Positions 50,882 to 59,398 are shown, counted from the first letter of the stretch. The stretch is DNA of 64,000 bases from Pseudonocardia sp. MH-G8 (GCF_002262885.1 NZ_NKYF01000003.1:376382-440381), one strand, 5' to 3'. Numbers and translations: made by a program. The notes: a model not told the origin generated them from the sequence alone.

Positions 50882-50911
50882 GCGCCCACCCCAACCCGCC
50901 CTACGAGGCAG
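50882..50911 (-). repeat. Dispersed 30-bp intergenic repeat, copy B
   Basis: The minus strand of this stretch matches 32650-32679 at 29 of 30 positions. It lies in the gap between ogt and the GH65 remnant. The gap also holds a GTGAGTCGCACGCCAGGG element near 50804-50821. Confidence 0.75.
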
Positions 50912-50931
50912 GGGTCGCGGGCGGCACGAGC

Positions 50932-52228
50932 TCACCGGATGTGCGGGGTGCCGCACCGGCATCCCGGTGGCGTGTCGCGGCAGAGGGGCCCGCGGTGTTC
51001 GGGCTGCTCCGGCACGGAGGGCTGCGGGCGCGGCGCGAGCGGGCGGACCACGGCGGTGCGGCCGGTCAGCGCGATGTCCTCGTCCTCGTGCCGGATCGTC
51101 AGCGCGTCGCCATCCTCCAGGGCGTAGCGCGCCTCACCGTCGCCGATGCCGACCCGCAGGCGCGCGCCCCGGTGGCGGACCCGGAACGTCAGCCGCGTGA
51201 TCCGCGACGGCAGCGCGGGCCGGAACCGCAGCCCGGGCCCGTCCTGCCGCATCCCGCCGAAGCCCGCCACGAGCGCGATCCAGGAGCCGGCCAGTGCTGC
51301 GAGGTGCAGGCCGTCGGCCGAGTCCTGCTCGGCGTCGCGCAGGTCGGCCAGTGCCGATTCGGCGAGGTAGTCGTAGGCCAGGTCCAGGTGCCCGACCTCG
51401 GCCGCCAGCACCGCCTGGCAGGACGCCGACAGCGACGAGTCGCGCACGGTGATGCCCTCGTAGTAGGCCACGTTGCGCGCCTTCTGCTCGTCGGTGAAGG
51501 CGTCCCCGCAGGTGCACCGCCGGCTCCGCGCGACTCTCGAACCGGTGGTCCGCCGCCGCGGCCACGCACAGCCCGGAGCGGCGCGTCCGGTGCAGCAGGG
51601 CGATCCGCCCGCCGTCGACGTGGTGCTCCTGCGCTGCGAAGGGGTGCTCGAGCAGGTCGTCCGCGGTGGGGCGGCTCGGCAGGTGCGGTTGCTGGCCGTT
51701 GGCGACCAGGCTGGAGGTCAGGGCGATGGTGACCGGCTCGTCCACCGCCCGCACCGTGTAGCGCACCGCCGCAACTCCGCGGTGCACGAACGAGACCAGC
51801 CGCTCGGAGCGGACGTCCACCTCCCGCCCGGCGGGCGAGCACCACCGCAGGCTGCGCCGCAGCGTGCCGGACCGCATGTCGAGCACGCGCTCGTGGTGGG
51901 GCACCTCCCCCGCGCGCAGGTCGAGCGGCTGGCCGTCGACCGCCACGCGCACGTGCGTGCCGTCGATCGTGTGCACCAGCGTCTGGGTGGCCTCCGGCTC
52001 CCCGCAGCCTGCCTCGGTGTAGACGACCGACCGCAGCTCGTGCAGCCCCGCGAGGTAGGTGCCCGGCATGTCGACCGGGTCGCCCTCGTCGAACGTGCGC
52101 CGGATGCCGAGGAAGCCGTTGGACAGCGCGAACGCCGCTTCGACCTCGGCCATCGAGTCCAGGCGTGGCCGGGGTTGGCGGACGCACCAGGGCTCGACGG
52201 TGAACGGGTCGCTCGTCCGGGGCGGCAT
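50932..52228 (-). pseudogene. Glycoside hydrolase family 65 remnant lacking the catalytic core
   Basis: From ATG 52228 one frame encodes about 240 residues of the GH65 N-terminal domain (AFALSNGFLGIRRTFDEGDP, PGTYLAGLHEL, HIDGTHVRVAVDG-like). At about 51500 the reading continues in another frame with the end of the family (DAFTDEQKARNVAYYEGITV, then RDSSLSASCQAVLAAEVGHL and GSWIALVAGFGGMRQDG). An intact protein has 750-800 residues. About 300, including the (alpha/alpha)6 barrel with the catalytic Glu, are missing, and the two parts are out of frame. It is therefore a pseudogene formed by an internal deletion. In life it would have acted on trehalose, maltose or kojibiose. Confidence 0.85.
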
Positions 52229-52256
52229 GACCGCTCGTTCCCCGCGTCGACGTCCG

Positions 52257-52871
52257 CTATGCCCGATCCGGTGGGAACAGATCCACGGCCAGGTGCCGGC
52301 TGACCCACTCGGCCCAGTCCGGCGTCGTCCACCCCTGCGCGACGACCAGCAGCCCGTAGGTCTCCGGGGACAGCAGCGCCGCGATGATCTCGGTGGCCCG
52401 CTGCAGCGACACGCGCTCGGTGAACCCTGGCTTCTCCGCGAGCTCGTCGACGGCCAGCGCGTGCGTCGCGAGGGTGGCCTTGCGGGTGCGGTCGAGCAGC
52501 TCGCGGGGCTCGGGGTCGGCGGCGGCGGCACGCAGCACGGTGTCGAGCGGGTACCGGCGCTCGACGAGCGGCGCCGTGTCGGTGACGTATCGGCGCACCG
52601 CAGCGGCACCCGACGGCTCGGCGCGCAACCCGGCGATCCACTCGTTCGGCTGATCGTCGGCACCGATCGCCAGCGCGGCCTCCAGTACCGCCGCCTTGCT
52701 ACCGAAGGAGAGGTAGAGCGTCTGCACAGCCACGCCGGCCGCACGGGCGATGCCGGCCATCGTCGTCTCCAGGTAGCCGTCGCGCACGAACAGCGGCACG
52801 GCGGCCTCGATCACGCGGTGCCGGGTGGCGCGGGCGCGTTCGGCCCGGGCGGTGCGCGCACGAGCAGTCAA
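52257..52871 (-). CDS. TetR-family regulator
   Basis: A 204-residue regulator. The helix-turn-helix is ETTMAGIARAAGVAVQTLYL followed by SFGSKAAVLEAAL. The C-terminal ligand domain has no assignable ligand. The start is TTG 52871, preceded by AAGGAG with 6 nt spacing. It lies 28 bp upstream of the GH65 remnant on the same strand, so it may once have controlled it. It follows another TetR gene with 24 bp between; two CGTTACAGC direct repeats (52894 and 52907) overlap the junction and could be an operator. Confidence 0.85.
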   Translation of the reverse strand: MTARARTARAERARATRHRVIEAAVPLFVRDGYLETTMAGIARAAGVAVQTLYLSFGSKAAVLEAALAIGADDQPNEWIAGLRAEPSGAAAVRRYVTDTAPLVERRYPLDTVLRAAAADPEPRELLDRTRKATLATHALAVDELAEKPGFTERVSLQRATEIIAALLSPETYGLLVVAQGWTTPDWAEWVSRHLAVDLFPPDRA

Positions 52872-52895
52872 CTGGAACTCCTTGCTGGAACGTCG

Positions 52896-53552
52896 TTACA
52901 GCTTCACGTTACAGCATGTAGATCCATATTGATCTTCCATCACGGCGCGGACGGGTCCGCCGTCGCACATCGCGGACCGGAGCAGCGCACGCGCCGTCCA
53001 CTGCATCGTCGACACGGCCTTCTCCCGGGGGAGGCCGGCGACGTCGACCATCCAGACGAACGACTCGATACCGGTGGCGGCGCGGATCGCCACGGCAAGG
53101 CTCCTGCGGTCGAGCCGGGGGTGAGTGCGGGCCAGCGGTGCGAGGGCGTCCTCGATCCACCCGATGACCCGGCCGCGGCGCAGCACCGGGCCGGTGGGGT
53201 CCTGCCCCGGTTCGAGGGACAACCGCAGCGACGCACGCAGCTGCGCCTCCCAGTCCACGACGATCCGGGCGGCGGCCGCGACCACGAGTGCAAGCCGCTC
53301 CTCGGGGTCGTCCGGGGGATCGTCTGGGAGCAGGGAGGTGCGGTCGACCTCCGGATGAGCAGCGACGACCAGCGCGCGCTGGTTGGGGAAGTAGCGGTAC
53401 GCCGTGGTGCGCGAGACCGCCGCGGCGGCCGCGGCGTCCTCGACGGTCGGGGTGGCGCCGGTGGCCAGGAGCTCCCGGGCCGCGGCCACGAGCGCCTCGC
53501 GGGTGCGCGCCTTCTGGTTGCGGCGACCGGTCTGCTCGTAAGGGATTGCCAT
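52896..53552 (-). CDS. TetR-family regulator of the cupin gene
   Basis: A 218-residue regulator. The DNA-binding part is TPTVEDAAAAAAVSRTTAYR followed by YFPNQRALVVAAH. The remainder is an all-helical ligand domain with no recognisable ligand. ATG 53552 is divergent from the cupin gene across about 60 bp, and a perfect 12-bp palindrome lies in that gap. This arrangement is classic for a TetR that represses itself and its neighbour. The ending CCNVKL and stop overlap the direct repeats noted for the next TetR gene. Confidence 0.85.
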   Translation of the reverse strand: MAIPYEQTGRRNQKARTREALVAAARELLATGATPTVEDAAAAAAVSRTTAYRYFPNQRALVVAAHPEVDRTSLLPDDPPDDPEERLALVVAAAARIVVDWEAQLRASLRLSLEPGQDPTGPVLRRGRVIGWIEDALAPLARTHPRLDRRSLAVAIRAATGIESFVWMVDVAGLPREKAVSTMQWTARALLRSAMCDGGPVRAVMEDQYGSTCCNVKL

Positions 53553-53559
53553 CGTGTCT

Positions 53560-53571
53560 TACGGTACCGTA
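53560..53571. promoter_or_regulatory. Palindromic operator between TetR and cupin genes
   Basis: TACGGTACCGTA is a perfect 12-bp palindrome 7 bp from the TetR start and 40 bp from the cupin start. A second half-like GGTACTTACG follows at 53583. It is a strong candidate TetR operator. Confidence 0.6.
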
Positions 53572-53611
53572 CTGTCCTTCATGGTACTTACGTCCCATGA
53601 AGGAGGTCGCC

Positions 53612-53905
53612 ATGTGCACCGATCCCGTGAAGACGGACCCCGGCCTCTACTCGGTCGTGCTCGAGAACGAGCGCGTGCGGGTGCTGGAGTACCGCGACCA
53701 CCCGGGCGACCGGACCTCGGTGCACGACCACCCGGACATGGTGATCATCCCGCTGGCCACGTTCCGGCGGCGCCTCACCGTCGACGGCCGCACCGTCGAG
53801 GTCGAGAAGCGCGCGCACGACGCCGGCTGGGTGCCTGCGCAGACGCACGCCGGGGAGAACATCGGGGAGACGGACTCGCACGCGCTGTTCGTCGAGCTCA
53901 AGTAG
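53612..53905 (+). CDS. Small cupin protein
   Basis: A 97-residue single-domain cupin. The metal-binding first motif is DRTSVHDHPDMVIIPLATFR (His-x-His), and the second is WVPAQTHAGENIGETDSHAL. It could be a small dioxygenase, isomerase or binding protein; the reaction is unknown. AGGAGG (53601-53606) 5 nt before the ATG at 53612 decides the start over the in-frame ATG 53597. It is divergent from a TetR gene and probably repressed by it. Confidence 0.8.
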   Translation: MCTDPVKTDPGLYSVVLENERVRVLEYRDHPGDRTSVHDHPDMVIIPLATFRRRLTVDGRTVEVEKRAHDAGWVPAQTHAGENIGETDSHALFVELK

Positions 53906-53990
53906 GCGCGACACACGCACCCCATGACCCCGACACGCGCGCCTGGAACCCCGACTCGCGGAAGTGGGTGCCCAGCGGCCCCACCCGCCC
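53906..53990. repeat. Short repeat element between cupin and ugd
   Basis: The gap between these convergent genes holds two related elements, CCCCGACACGCG (about 53931) and CCCCGACTCGCGG (about 53951), about 21 bp apart. They belong to the same family as the large arrays at 28.7-29.1 kb. Confidence 0.6.
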
Positions 53991-55295
53991 TCAGCGACGC
54001 CCGACGCCGACCCAGCTGATGCCGGCCCGGCGCAGCACGTCGGGGTCGAGCAGGTTGCGGCAGTCCACCACCACGCGCCCGCCCAGGGCACCGGCCACCG
54101 CCGCCCAGTCCAGGGACCGGAACTCGGGCCATTCGGTGAGCACCACCAGGGCGTCCGCGTCCTTGGCGACGCGCAACGGCTCGTCGGCCACCGTGACGTC
54201 GTCGGTGAAGCCGGGGACCGCGGCCGGGCAGCCGGGGTCATACGCCGTCAGCTCGGCGCCGCCCTCCCGCAGCAACCGCGCGACGGCGAGCGCGGGCGAG
54301 TCACGCAGGTCGTCCGTGCCCGCCTTGAACGTGAGCCCGAGCAGCCCGATCCGCCGGCCCGCGAGGCTCCCCCCGACGGCCTCGGCGATCTTGTCGACCA
54401 CGATCCGGCGCTGCCGCTCGTTCGTGGCGATGCTGGCACTCACCAGCGGCAGCTCGATCCCGGCCGCCGCGGCCACCTGCACCAGCGCGTTCGTGTCCTT
54501 CGGCAGGCACGAGCCGCCCCAGCCCGGACCCGGCGCCAAGAACGCCTGCCCGATCCGGCGGTCGTGCCCCATGCCCTCGGTGACGTCGGCGACGTCGGCA
54601 CCCAGCACGTCGCACATCTCGGCGAGCGCGTTGACGTAGGACAGCTTCATCGCCAGGAAGCAGTTCGCGGCGTACTTCACCATCTCGGCGCTCGCGGCGT
54701 CGGTGAGCACCGTGGGGGCTCCGAGCCGCGCGTACAGCGCCGCCACCCGCTCGGCGGCGTCCTGCGCATCGCTGCCCACGACGATCCGGTCCGGGTGCAG
54801 GAAGTCGTGCACGGCCGAGCCCTCACGCAGGAACTCCGGGTTGCTCACCACGGCCACATCGCGGCGGTTCAGCAGCTTGCGGGTGGCCTCCGCGGTGCCC
54901 ACCGGCACCGTCGATTTGTTGACGACCACGCACCCGGCCGGCAACAGGTGCCGCACCTGCGCTGCCACGTCCCGCACGGCGGCCAGGTCGGCGGCCCCGC
55001 CCTCCCCCATCGGCGTGGGCACGCAGAGGAAGACCACCTCCACGGCGTCACCGTCGCGGCCGGCCACCGCGTCCCGCGCCCCCAGCACGAACTCGAGCCT
55101 CCCCGCGGCCTGGTTCTCCGCCACGAGCTCGGGCAGCCCGGGCTCCAGGATGTCGACCACGCCGCGGCGCAGCCGCTCGACCTTCGCCTCGTCGACGTCC
55201 GCGCACACCACCCGGTGGCCCAGGGAAGCGAGGCAGGCGCCGGTCGTCAGACCCACGTAGCCGGAACCGATCACCGCGATGCGTCGGGCGAACAT
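53991..55295 (-). CDS. ugd: UDP-glucose 6-dehydrogenase family protein
   Basis: A 434-residue dehydrogenase that oxidises UDP-glucose to UDP-glucuronate with two NAD. The NAD site is RIAVIGSGYVGLTTGACLAS, the substrate region is VPTPMGEGG, and the catalytic Cys is in GPGWGGSCLPKDTNALV; LGLTFKAGTDDLRDSPAL is the C-terminal binding motif. UDP-N-acetylmannosamine dehydrogenases are related, but the GGSCLPKD form favours Ugd. The start is ATG 55295 with GGGGGGAG 9 nt upstream. The product could feed capsule or glycan synthesis; no glucuronic acid transferase is adjacent. Confidence 0.85.
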   Translation of the reverse strand: MFARRIAVIGSGYVGLTTGACLASLGHRVVCADVDEAKVERLRRGVVDILEPGLPELVAENQAAGRLEFVLGARDAVAGRDGDAVEVVFLCVPTPMGEGGAADLAAVRDVAAQVRHLLPAGCVVVNKSTVPVGTAEATRKLLNRRDVAVVSNPEFLREGSAVHDFLHPDRIVVGSDAQDAAERVAALYARLGAPTVLTDAASAEMVKYAANCFLAMKLSYVNALAEMCDVLGADVADVTEGMGHDRRIGQAFLAPGPGWGGSCLPKDTNALVQVAAAAGIELPLVSASIATNERQRRIVVDKIAEAVGGSLAGRRIGLLGLTFKAGTDDLRDSPALAVARLLREGGAELTAYDPGCPAAVPGFTDDVTVADEPLRVAKDADALVVLTEWPEFRSLDWAAVAGALGGRVVVDCRNLLDPDVLRRAGISWVGVGRR

Positions 55296-55422
55296 GCCTG
55301 CACGCTCCCCCCGCCGGATGACGACGGGCTGGCACAGGGATGACACGCAGACGGCCGTTCGGCTCACACACCGGTTGTGCTCGCACCCGGACGCCGAATC
55401 GCGCGACCCGCGGGCATGGGTC

Positions 55423-57126
55423 CTACAGCTCGCCCGCCAGCGGCACCTGCTCGATGGCGGGCGAGGTCATCCACTCGCGCAGGACGCGGGTGGCCTCGAC
55501 GTCGTCGGCGTTGTAGGCGAGCAACCGCTCGCGCTGCGCCACTTCGGGCTCGGCGCCGTCCATCCCGACGGCGTCGCGGTACCAGCGCATGGAGTTCTCC
55601 CCGCCGGCCTCCGGATCCCGCCAGGAGAAGCCCGCGGCCGGCGCGATCCGCTTGAGACCCTTGCCCTGCGCGCAGAGGAACCACTGGCTGACCACGGCGA
55701 ACAGGTCGATCCAGCCGGGGTGGGCGATGAACTCCTCCACCTCGGTGATCGGGGGGATGCCGGGCAGGCCCGCGAAGCGGCTCGCCGACGCCAGCAGCCA
55801 GCGGTTCTCCGCCTGCTCGTTGTAGCAGTAGGCCGCGAAGCTGCGGCCGGTGGCGGCCGCCCGCGCGCGCACCCCCGAGAGCCAGGACCAGAACTCGGCG
55901 AACGAGCGCGCCTCGTCCTCGGTGGGCACCGGCTCCCAGGTGACGAAGGCGCGGTACCCGTCGGGCTCGTCGCCCGCCTGCCGGCCGCCGGGATGGCGCA
56001 GCAGCACGCCCCACATGTAGGAGCCCGCCTCGCCGAAGCTCTCCATGTCGATGTCGACCTCGACGTCGGCACGCGCCACGGAGACGTGCGGCACCCGCCG
56101 CACGACCGTGAGCCCGCGCCGGCGCGCCCGCGCGAGCGCGACCAGGTCGGCGAAGGGCAGCCCGGGGACCTCCACCGGGGGCTCGGCGGCCGGGTCGAGG
56201 GCGGCGAGCGCCTCGACAGTGCCGACACCGACCTCGCGCAGCACCCCCGCGAACTCGCCGCGCACCACCAGGCTGACGTCCTCGGCGCGCTCCAGCACCG
56301 CCTCGCACGTGGGCCACCACGGGCAACGCCGGCACTCGGTGATGCGCGACGGCTCGGCGAGCGCAGGCGCACCGGTGGCGGCCGCCGCGGCGACCGCGAC
56401 ACGATCGGCGAAGCGCACGTCGTACTCGGCGAGCGTGGACCGCGCGCCCGGCCAGTGGCCGGCCCGCAGGTCGTGCCACACGACGACGTCGGCATCGAGC
56501 CCGATGACCCCGCCGTGGTCGCCGTGGCGCAGTTCGGGGGACGCGGCCCAGCCCGCGGCGTGCAGCATCCGGTTGAGGTGGGCGAGCCGCAGCAGGTCGC
56601 GCGGCTGCGAGCGCACCTTGCGCGCAGGATCGGGAGCCGCACCCCCCGGGCGCGGCTCCAGGATCGGTGTGGTGAGCGCACCGCTGCCCGGGTCGGTGAT
56701 CCGGTGGCGCACGACGATGACGGGGATGTAGCCCCCGCCCGGCACGCGGACCAGCAGCTCCGCACCACCGCGGCGGCCCGCCTGCGCGTCGGGCGGCAGG
56801 GTGGCGCCCCAGATGAAGGCGGCACCCGCGGCGACGGCGCGCGCGGTGGCCTCGACGCGCTCCGGGCCGGACAGCGCCGCCGGCACCGCCTCCCACCCGG
56901 CGCCCACGGTGGCGCCCAGGCGGGCACCGATGCGCTCCCGGTGGACGACGGCGTCGTCGCGGCGCTGCTCCAGCGAGGGATCCGGCAAGGCCCGCGGCGA
57001 TCCGATCGCACCCGGATCGTGGTCGAGGTGCACGCGGCGCCGGCACCGCGTCATCGCCGCAGCGTCGAGCACCGGACCGCCGCCGGTGGGCCCCGCCGCC
57101 GGGAGCCGGTTCTCGATCGCTGTCAC
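55423..57126 (-). CDS. TM0106-type RecB-like nuclease
   Basis: A 567-residue protein with two parts. The N-terminal half is a Cas4/RecB-like nuclease region (AFIWGATL, VIGLDADVVVWHDL, then a Cys cluster CRRCPWWPTC) that may bind an iron-sulfur cluster. The C-terminal part has the RNase H-like fold of PF13482 (VEVDIDMESFGEAGSYMWGV with the first acid pair, LLAYNADDVEATRVLREW with the last). Such proteins are annotated TM0106 family RecB-like putative nuclease; the biological role is unsettled. The GTG start is at 57126, supported by TAGTCT at 57139-57134. No CRISPR array or partner genes are nearby. Confidence 0.85.
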   Translation of the reverse strand: MTAIENRLPAAGPTGGGPVLDAAAMTRCRRRVHLDHDPGAIGSPRALPDPSLEQRRDDAVVHRERIGARLGATVGAGWEAVPAALSGPERVEATARAVAAGAAFIWGATLPPDAQAGRRGGAELLVRVPGGGYIPVIVVRHRITDPGSGALTTPILEPRPGGAAPDPARKVRSQPRDLLRLAHLNRMLHAAGWAASPELRHGDHGGVIGLDADVVVWHDLRAGHWPGARSTLAEYDVRFADRVAVAAAAATGAPALAEPSRITECRRCPWWPTCEAVLERAEDVSLVVRGEFAGVLREVGVGTVEALAALDPAAEPPVEVPGLPFADLVALARARRRGLTVVRRVPHVSVARADVEVDIDMESFGEAGSYMWGVLLRHPGGRQAGDEPDGYRAFVTWEPVPTEDEARSFAEFWSWLSGVRARAAATGRSFAAYCYNEQAENRWLLASASRFAGLPGIPPITEVEEFIAHPGWIDLFAVVSQWFLCAQGKGLKRIAPAAGFSWRDPEAGGENSMRWYRDAVGMDGAEPEVAQRERLLAYNADDVEATRVLREWMTSPAIEQVPLAGEL

Positions 57127-57133
57127 GCCCCCG

Positions 57134-57139
57134 AGACTA
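57134..57139 (-). promoter_or_regulatory. -10 element of the nuclease gene (leaderless)
   Basis: Minus-strand TAGTCT ends 7 nt before the GTG at 57126 and supports that start. Confidence 0.4.
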
Positions 57140-57278
57140 GTGACCACGACCGACAGTCCGTGGTCGAGCGGGCGTCCCACCCGGGTGGTCCTTGCCGCAG
57201 CGGACGCGCCGTGCCGGGCACGAGCGCCGCTGCCCTGATCGGCACTAGGCTGCTCACACCCGGCACCTGATCATCTGT

Positions 57279-57310
57279 GACCTCGATCAACGGGGACCTC
57301 GATCAACGGG
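57279..57310 (+). repeat. Perfect 16-bp tandem duplication
   Basis: GACCTCGATCAACGGG occurs twice without a gap at 57279-57294 and 57295-57310. It lies 26 bp before the next gene, in its leader. It could bind a regulator or be a simple slip duplication. Confidence 0.7.
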
Positions 57311-57335
57311 AACGGGCGACGAGGAGGGCGAACGG

Positions 57336-57938
57336 ATGGGGCTCCGGCGACGACGGTCGACGTCCGGCCGATCAGACGGTGCTGCCGAGGGGGCATCCGA
57401 CGTGGCGGCGGGTGTGGCGGACGCCACGGGTAAGGCCGGGCGGGCCGCCCGCAGGGCGGGTGCCGCCACCGAGAACGCCGGTGCGGAGCTCGCGGTGGGC
57501 GCCCGCAAGCCGTTCACCGCGGCGCGGGCCAAACGCATGATCGGCATCGGCAAGGCGGTGGCGCCGCTGCTGGCGCCCTACGCGCTGGCCGCCGCCGGAG
57601 TGGCGCGTGCCCGCTGGGACGCCCACCGCGCCGCGCGGCTGGGCGTCGAGCCCGGGCAGCTCGCGGCGTACGCCGGCCCCGGTGGCGCGCTGCACGCGCG
57701 GCTCTCGCGCCTTGCGCAGGCGCTCGACGAGCTCGATTCCGGTTCCGAGACCGACACCACGAACGCAGGCCGCCGCTTCGCCGCCGACGCCCGCCCGCGC
57801 CTCGCCGACCTGGCCGTGGCCGTCCGGGCGGCCGAGCAGATGCCCTCCACGCGGCGCCGCACCGCCTACCGGGCCGTCGCCGGCGAGCTGGACCGGCTCG
57901 AGATCGGGCTGCTCCGTCACCTGGGCATCACCGCCTGA
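57336..57938 (+). CDS. DUF6474 family protein
   Basis: A 200-residue basic protein. The N-terminal 50 residues are Ala/Gly/Arg-rich and low-complexity; then comes FTAARAKRMIGIGKAVAPLL, a single possible membrane segment (PLLAPYALAAAGVARARW), and helical conserved sequence (HRAARLGVEPGQLAAYAGPG, then ALDELDSGSETDTTNAGRRF). This matches my memory of DUF6474. The function is unknown. ATG 57336 is used, with GGAGGGCGAACGG upstream. A hairpin lies just after the stop. Confidence 0.75.
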   Translation: MGLRRRRSTSGRSDGAAEGASDVAAGVADATGKAGRAARRAGAATENAGAELAVGARKPFTAARAKRMIGIGKAVAPLLAPYALAAAGVARARWDAHRAARLGVEPGQLAAYAGPGGALHARLSRLAQALDELDSGSETDTTNAGRRFAADARPRLADLAVAVRAAEQMPSTRRRTAYRAVAGELDRLEIGLLRHLGITA

Positions 57939-57952
57939 CCCACGATCGGCGT

Positions 57953-57973
57953 CGACGAACGGCACGTTCGTCG
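57953..57973. terminator. Hairpin after the DUF6474 gene
   Basis: CGACGAACG (57953-57961) pairs with CGTTCGTCG (57965-57973) around GCA. A second CGTTCGTCGG follows at 57995. The hairpin begins 15 bp past the stop codon and is a probable terminator. Confidence 0.6.
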
Positions 57974-58108
57974 GAGCCCGGGCGACGAGGGCGGCGTTCG
58001 TCGGAACGGCGCGGTCCACCCGCACCAACGGTCACGACCCGCGGTCGCAGCCCGACCGCCGGTCGTCGCGACGGTGGCCCGTGCACGCCGGGCCGCCCGG
58101 TCGGCGGC

Positions 58109-58114
58109 TACCGT
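58109..58114 (+). promoter_or_regulatory. -10 element of the copper operon (leaderless)
   Basis: TACCGT ends 8 nt before the GTG at 58123. Confidence 0.4.
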
Positions 58115-58122
58115 CGTGCCCC

Positions 58123-58653
58123 GTGACGAGCGGTCCTGACGGCGGTGTGCTCCGGGCCTGCGTGGTGGCCGGGCTGTGCGCGCTGCTCACAGCCGCAGGT
58201 CACACGGCGGGCGGCGGAACGGCACCCGACCTGGCCGTGCTGGTGGTGCTGCTGCCGCTGCTGGCGTACGGCCTCGTGGACGTGGCCGGCCGGTGCCGCA
58301 GCGCGGCCGGCAGCGTCGGGGTGCTCGCGGCGGGCCAGCTGGTGCTCCACCACGTCATGGAGCTCCTGCACCCCACCCACCAGGTGGCGCACGCCACGCT
58401 GGCGCCGGGTGCGCAGATGGTCACCATGCACGCTCTCGCAACCCTGCTCACCGGGCTCGCCCTGCGCCACGCCGACCGCGGCGTCGCTGCGCTGCTCGCG
58501 GCGCTGGGCCGGGTGCTGCCCCGCAGGCTCGTACCACCGCCCGCCGACCGGCCGCTGCCCGTGCTCGCGGTACCGGCCCCCGCGGTTCCCGCCCGGCTCG
58601 CCCGCGCCTTCGCCGTGGCCCACGCCCGGCGCGGCCCTCCGGTGACGTGCTGA
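58123..58653 (+). CDS. Membrane protein upstream of ycnI-copC-copD
   Basis: A 176-residue membrane protein with about four segments. Histidines at the membrane edges (VLHHVMELLHPTHQVAHATL, then MVTMHALATLL) form a cluster that could bind metal. The C-terminal 50 residues are Pro/Ala-rich. I cannot name the family, but such proteins precede YcnI/CopC genes in actinobacteria. GTG 58123 fits a leaderless start. The next gene starts 40 bp later. A role in copper handling is inferred from the histidines and context. Confidence 0.65.
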   Translation: MTSGPDGGVLRACVVAGLCALLTAAGHTAGGGTAPDLAVLVVLLPLLAYGLVDVAGRCRSAAGSVGVLAAGQLVLHHVMELLHPTHQVAHATLAPGAQMVTMHALATLLTGLALRHADRGVAALLAALGRVLPRRLVPPPADRPLPVLAVPAPAVPARLARAFAVAHARRGPPVTC

Positions 58654-58693
58654 CCACCACCGCACGTCCACCGACCTCTCCCCGGAGACACCC

Positions 58694-59398
58694 ATGTCCT
58701 CGTCCACCCGCCGGGGCGCGTTGCGCGCCGGCACCGTCCTCGTGACGGCCGCGGTCGCCGGCCTCGCCCTCGCGGCACCGGCCCTCGCCCACGTCACGGC
58801 GACACCCCAGACCGCGGAGCAGGGCGGCTACGCCGTCATCGCGCTGCGCGTCCCCACCGAGTCCGAGACCGCGGGCACCGTCGCACTGCAGGTCACGCTG
58901 CCGGCCGACCACCCGATCACCTCCGTCCGGACCACGCCGCGTCCCGGATGGACCGCAACGCTGGCGAAGGCTCCGCTGGACCCGCCGATCGAGCGGCACG
59001 GGCGCACGATCACCGAAGCGGTGCGGACCGTCACCTGGACCGCGGACCCCGGTGTCCGGATCGGTCCCGGCGAGTTCGCCGAGTTCCCGCTCTCGCTCGG
59101 GCCGATGCCGACCGACACCGACCAGGTGCTGCTGCCCGCCGTGCAGACCTACGACGACGGCGAGGTCGTCGCCTGGGACCAGCCGCCGGCGGCCGACGGC
59201 TCGGAACCGGAGCGGCCCGCGCCGTCGGTCACGCTGACCGCGCCCGCCGAGGCGGCGGCAGCTCCCGCGGCGGCCGGCACCACCGACACCACGGCCCGCT
59301 GGCTCGGCGGCGGGGGGCTGCTCGTCGGCGCGCTCGGTCTCGGGGTCGGCGCGGGTGCGGTGCTCCGCTCCCGCCGCACGACGGAGGGCCTCCGATGA
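58694..59398 (+). CDS. YcnI-family copper-associated membrane protein (DUF1775)
   Basis: A 234-residue exported protein. A signal peptide (VTAAVAGLALAAPALAH) ends at Ala-His, so the mature protein begins with His, which in YcnI proteins binds copper(II) together with Trp and Glu. The DUF1775 domain follows (HVTATPQTAEQGGYAVIALR, then FPLSLGPMPTD). A C-terminal membrane anchor (WLGGGGLLVGALGLGVGAGA) keeps it at the outer face. The next gene, copC, starts in the stop codon (ATGA). ATG 58694 has GGAGACACCC upstream. Confidence 0.9.
   Translation: MSSSTRRGALRAGTVLVTAAVAGLALAAPALAHVTATPQTAEQGGYAVIALRVPTESETAGTVALQVTLPADHPITSVRTTPRPGWTATLAKAPLDPPIERHGRTITEAVRTVTWTADPGVRIGPGEFAEFPLSLGPMPTDTDQVLLPAVQTYDDGEVVAWDQPPAADGSEPERPAPSVTLTAPAEAAAAPAAAGTTDTTARWLGGGGLLVGALGLGVGAGAVLRSRRTTEGLR

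Noticed and set aside
52896..53552. The two TetR genes as one broken gene
   Set aside because: Each has its own complete helix-turn-helix and a full-length ligand domain, so they are two genes.
57939..58122. A small gene in the gap after DUF6474
   Set aside because: No frame shows family sequence or a ribosome site. The gap is explained by a terminator hairpin and the next promoter.
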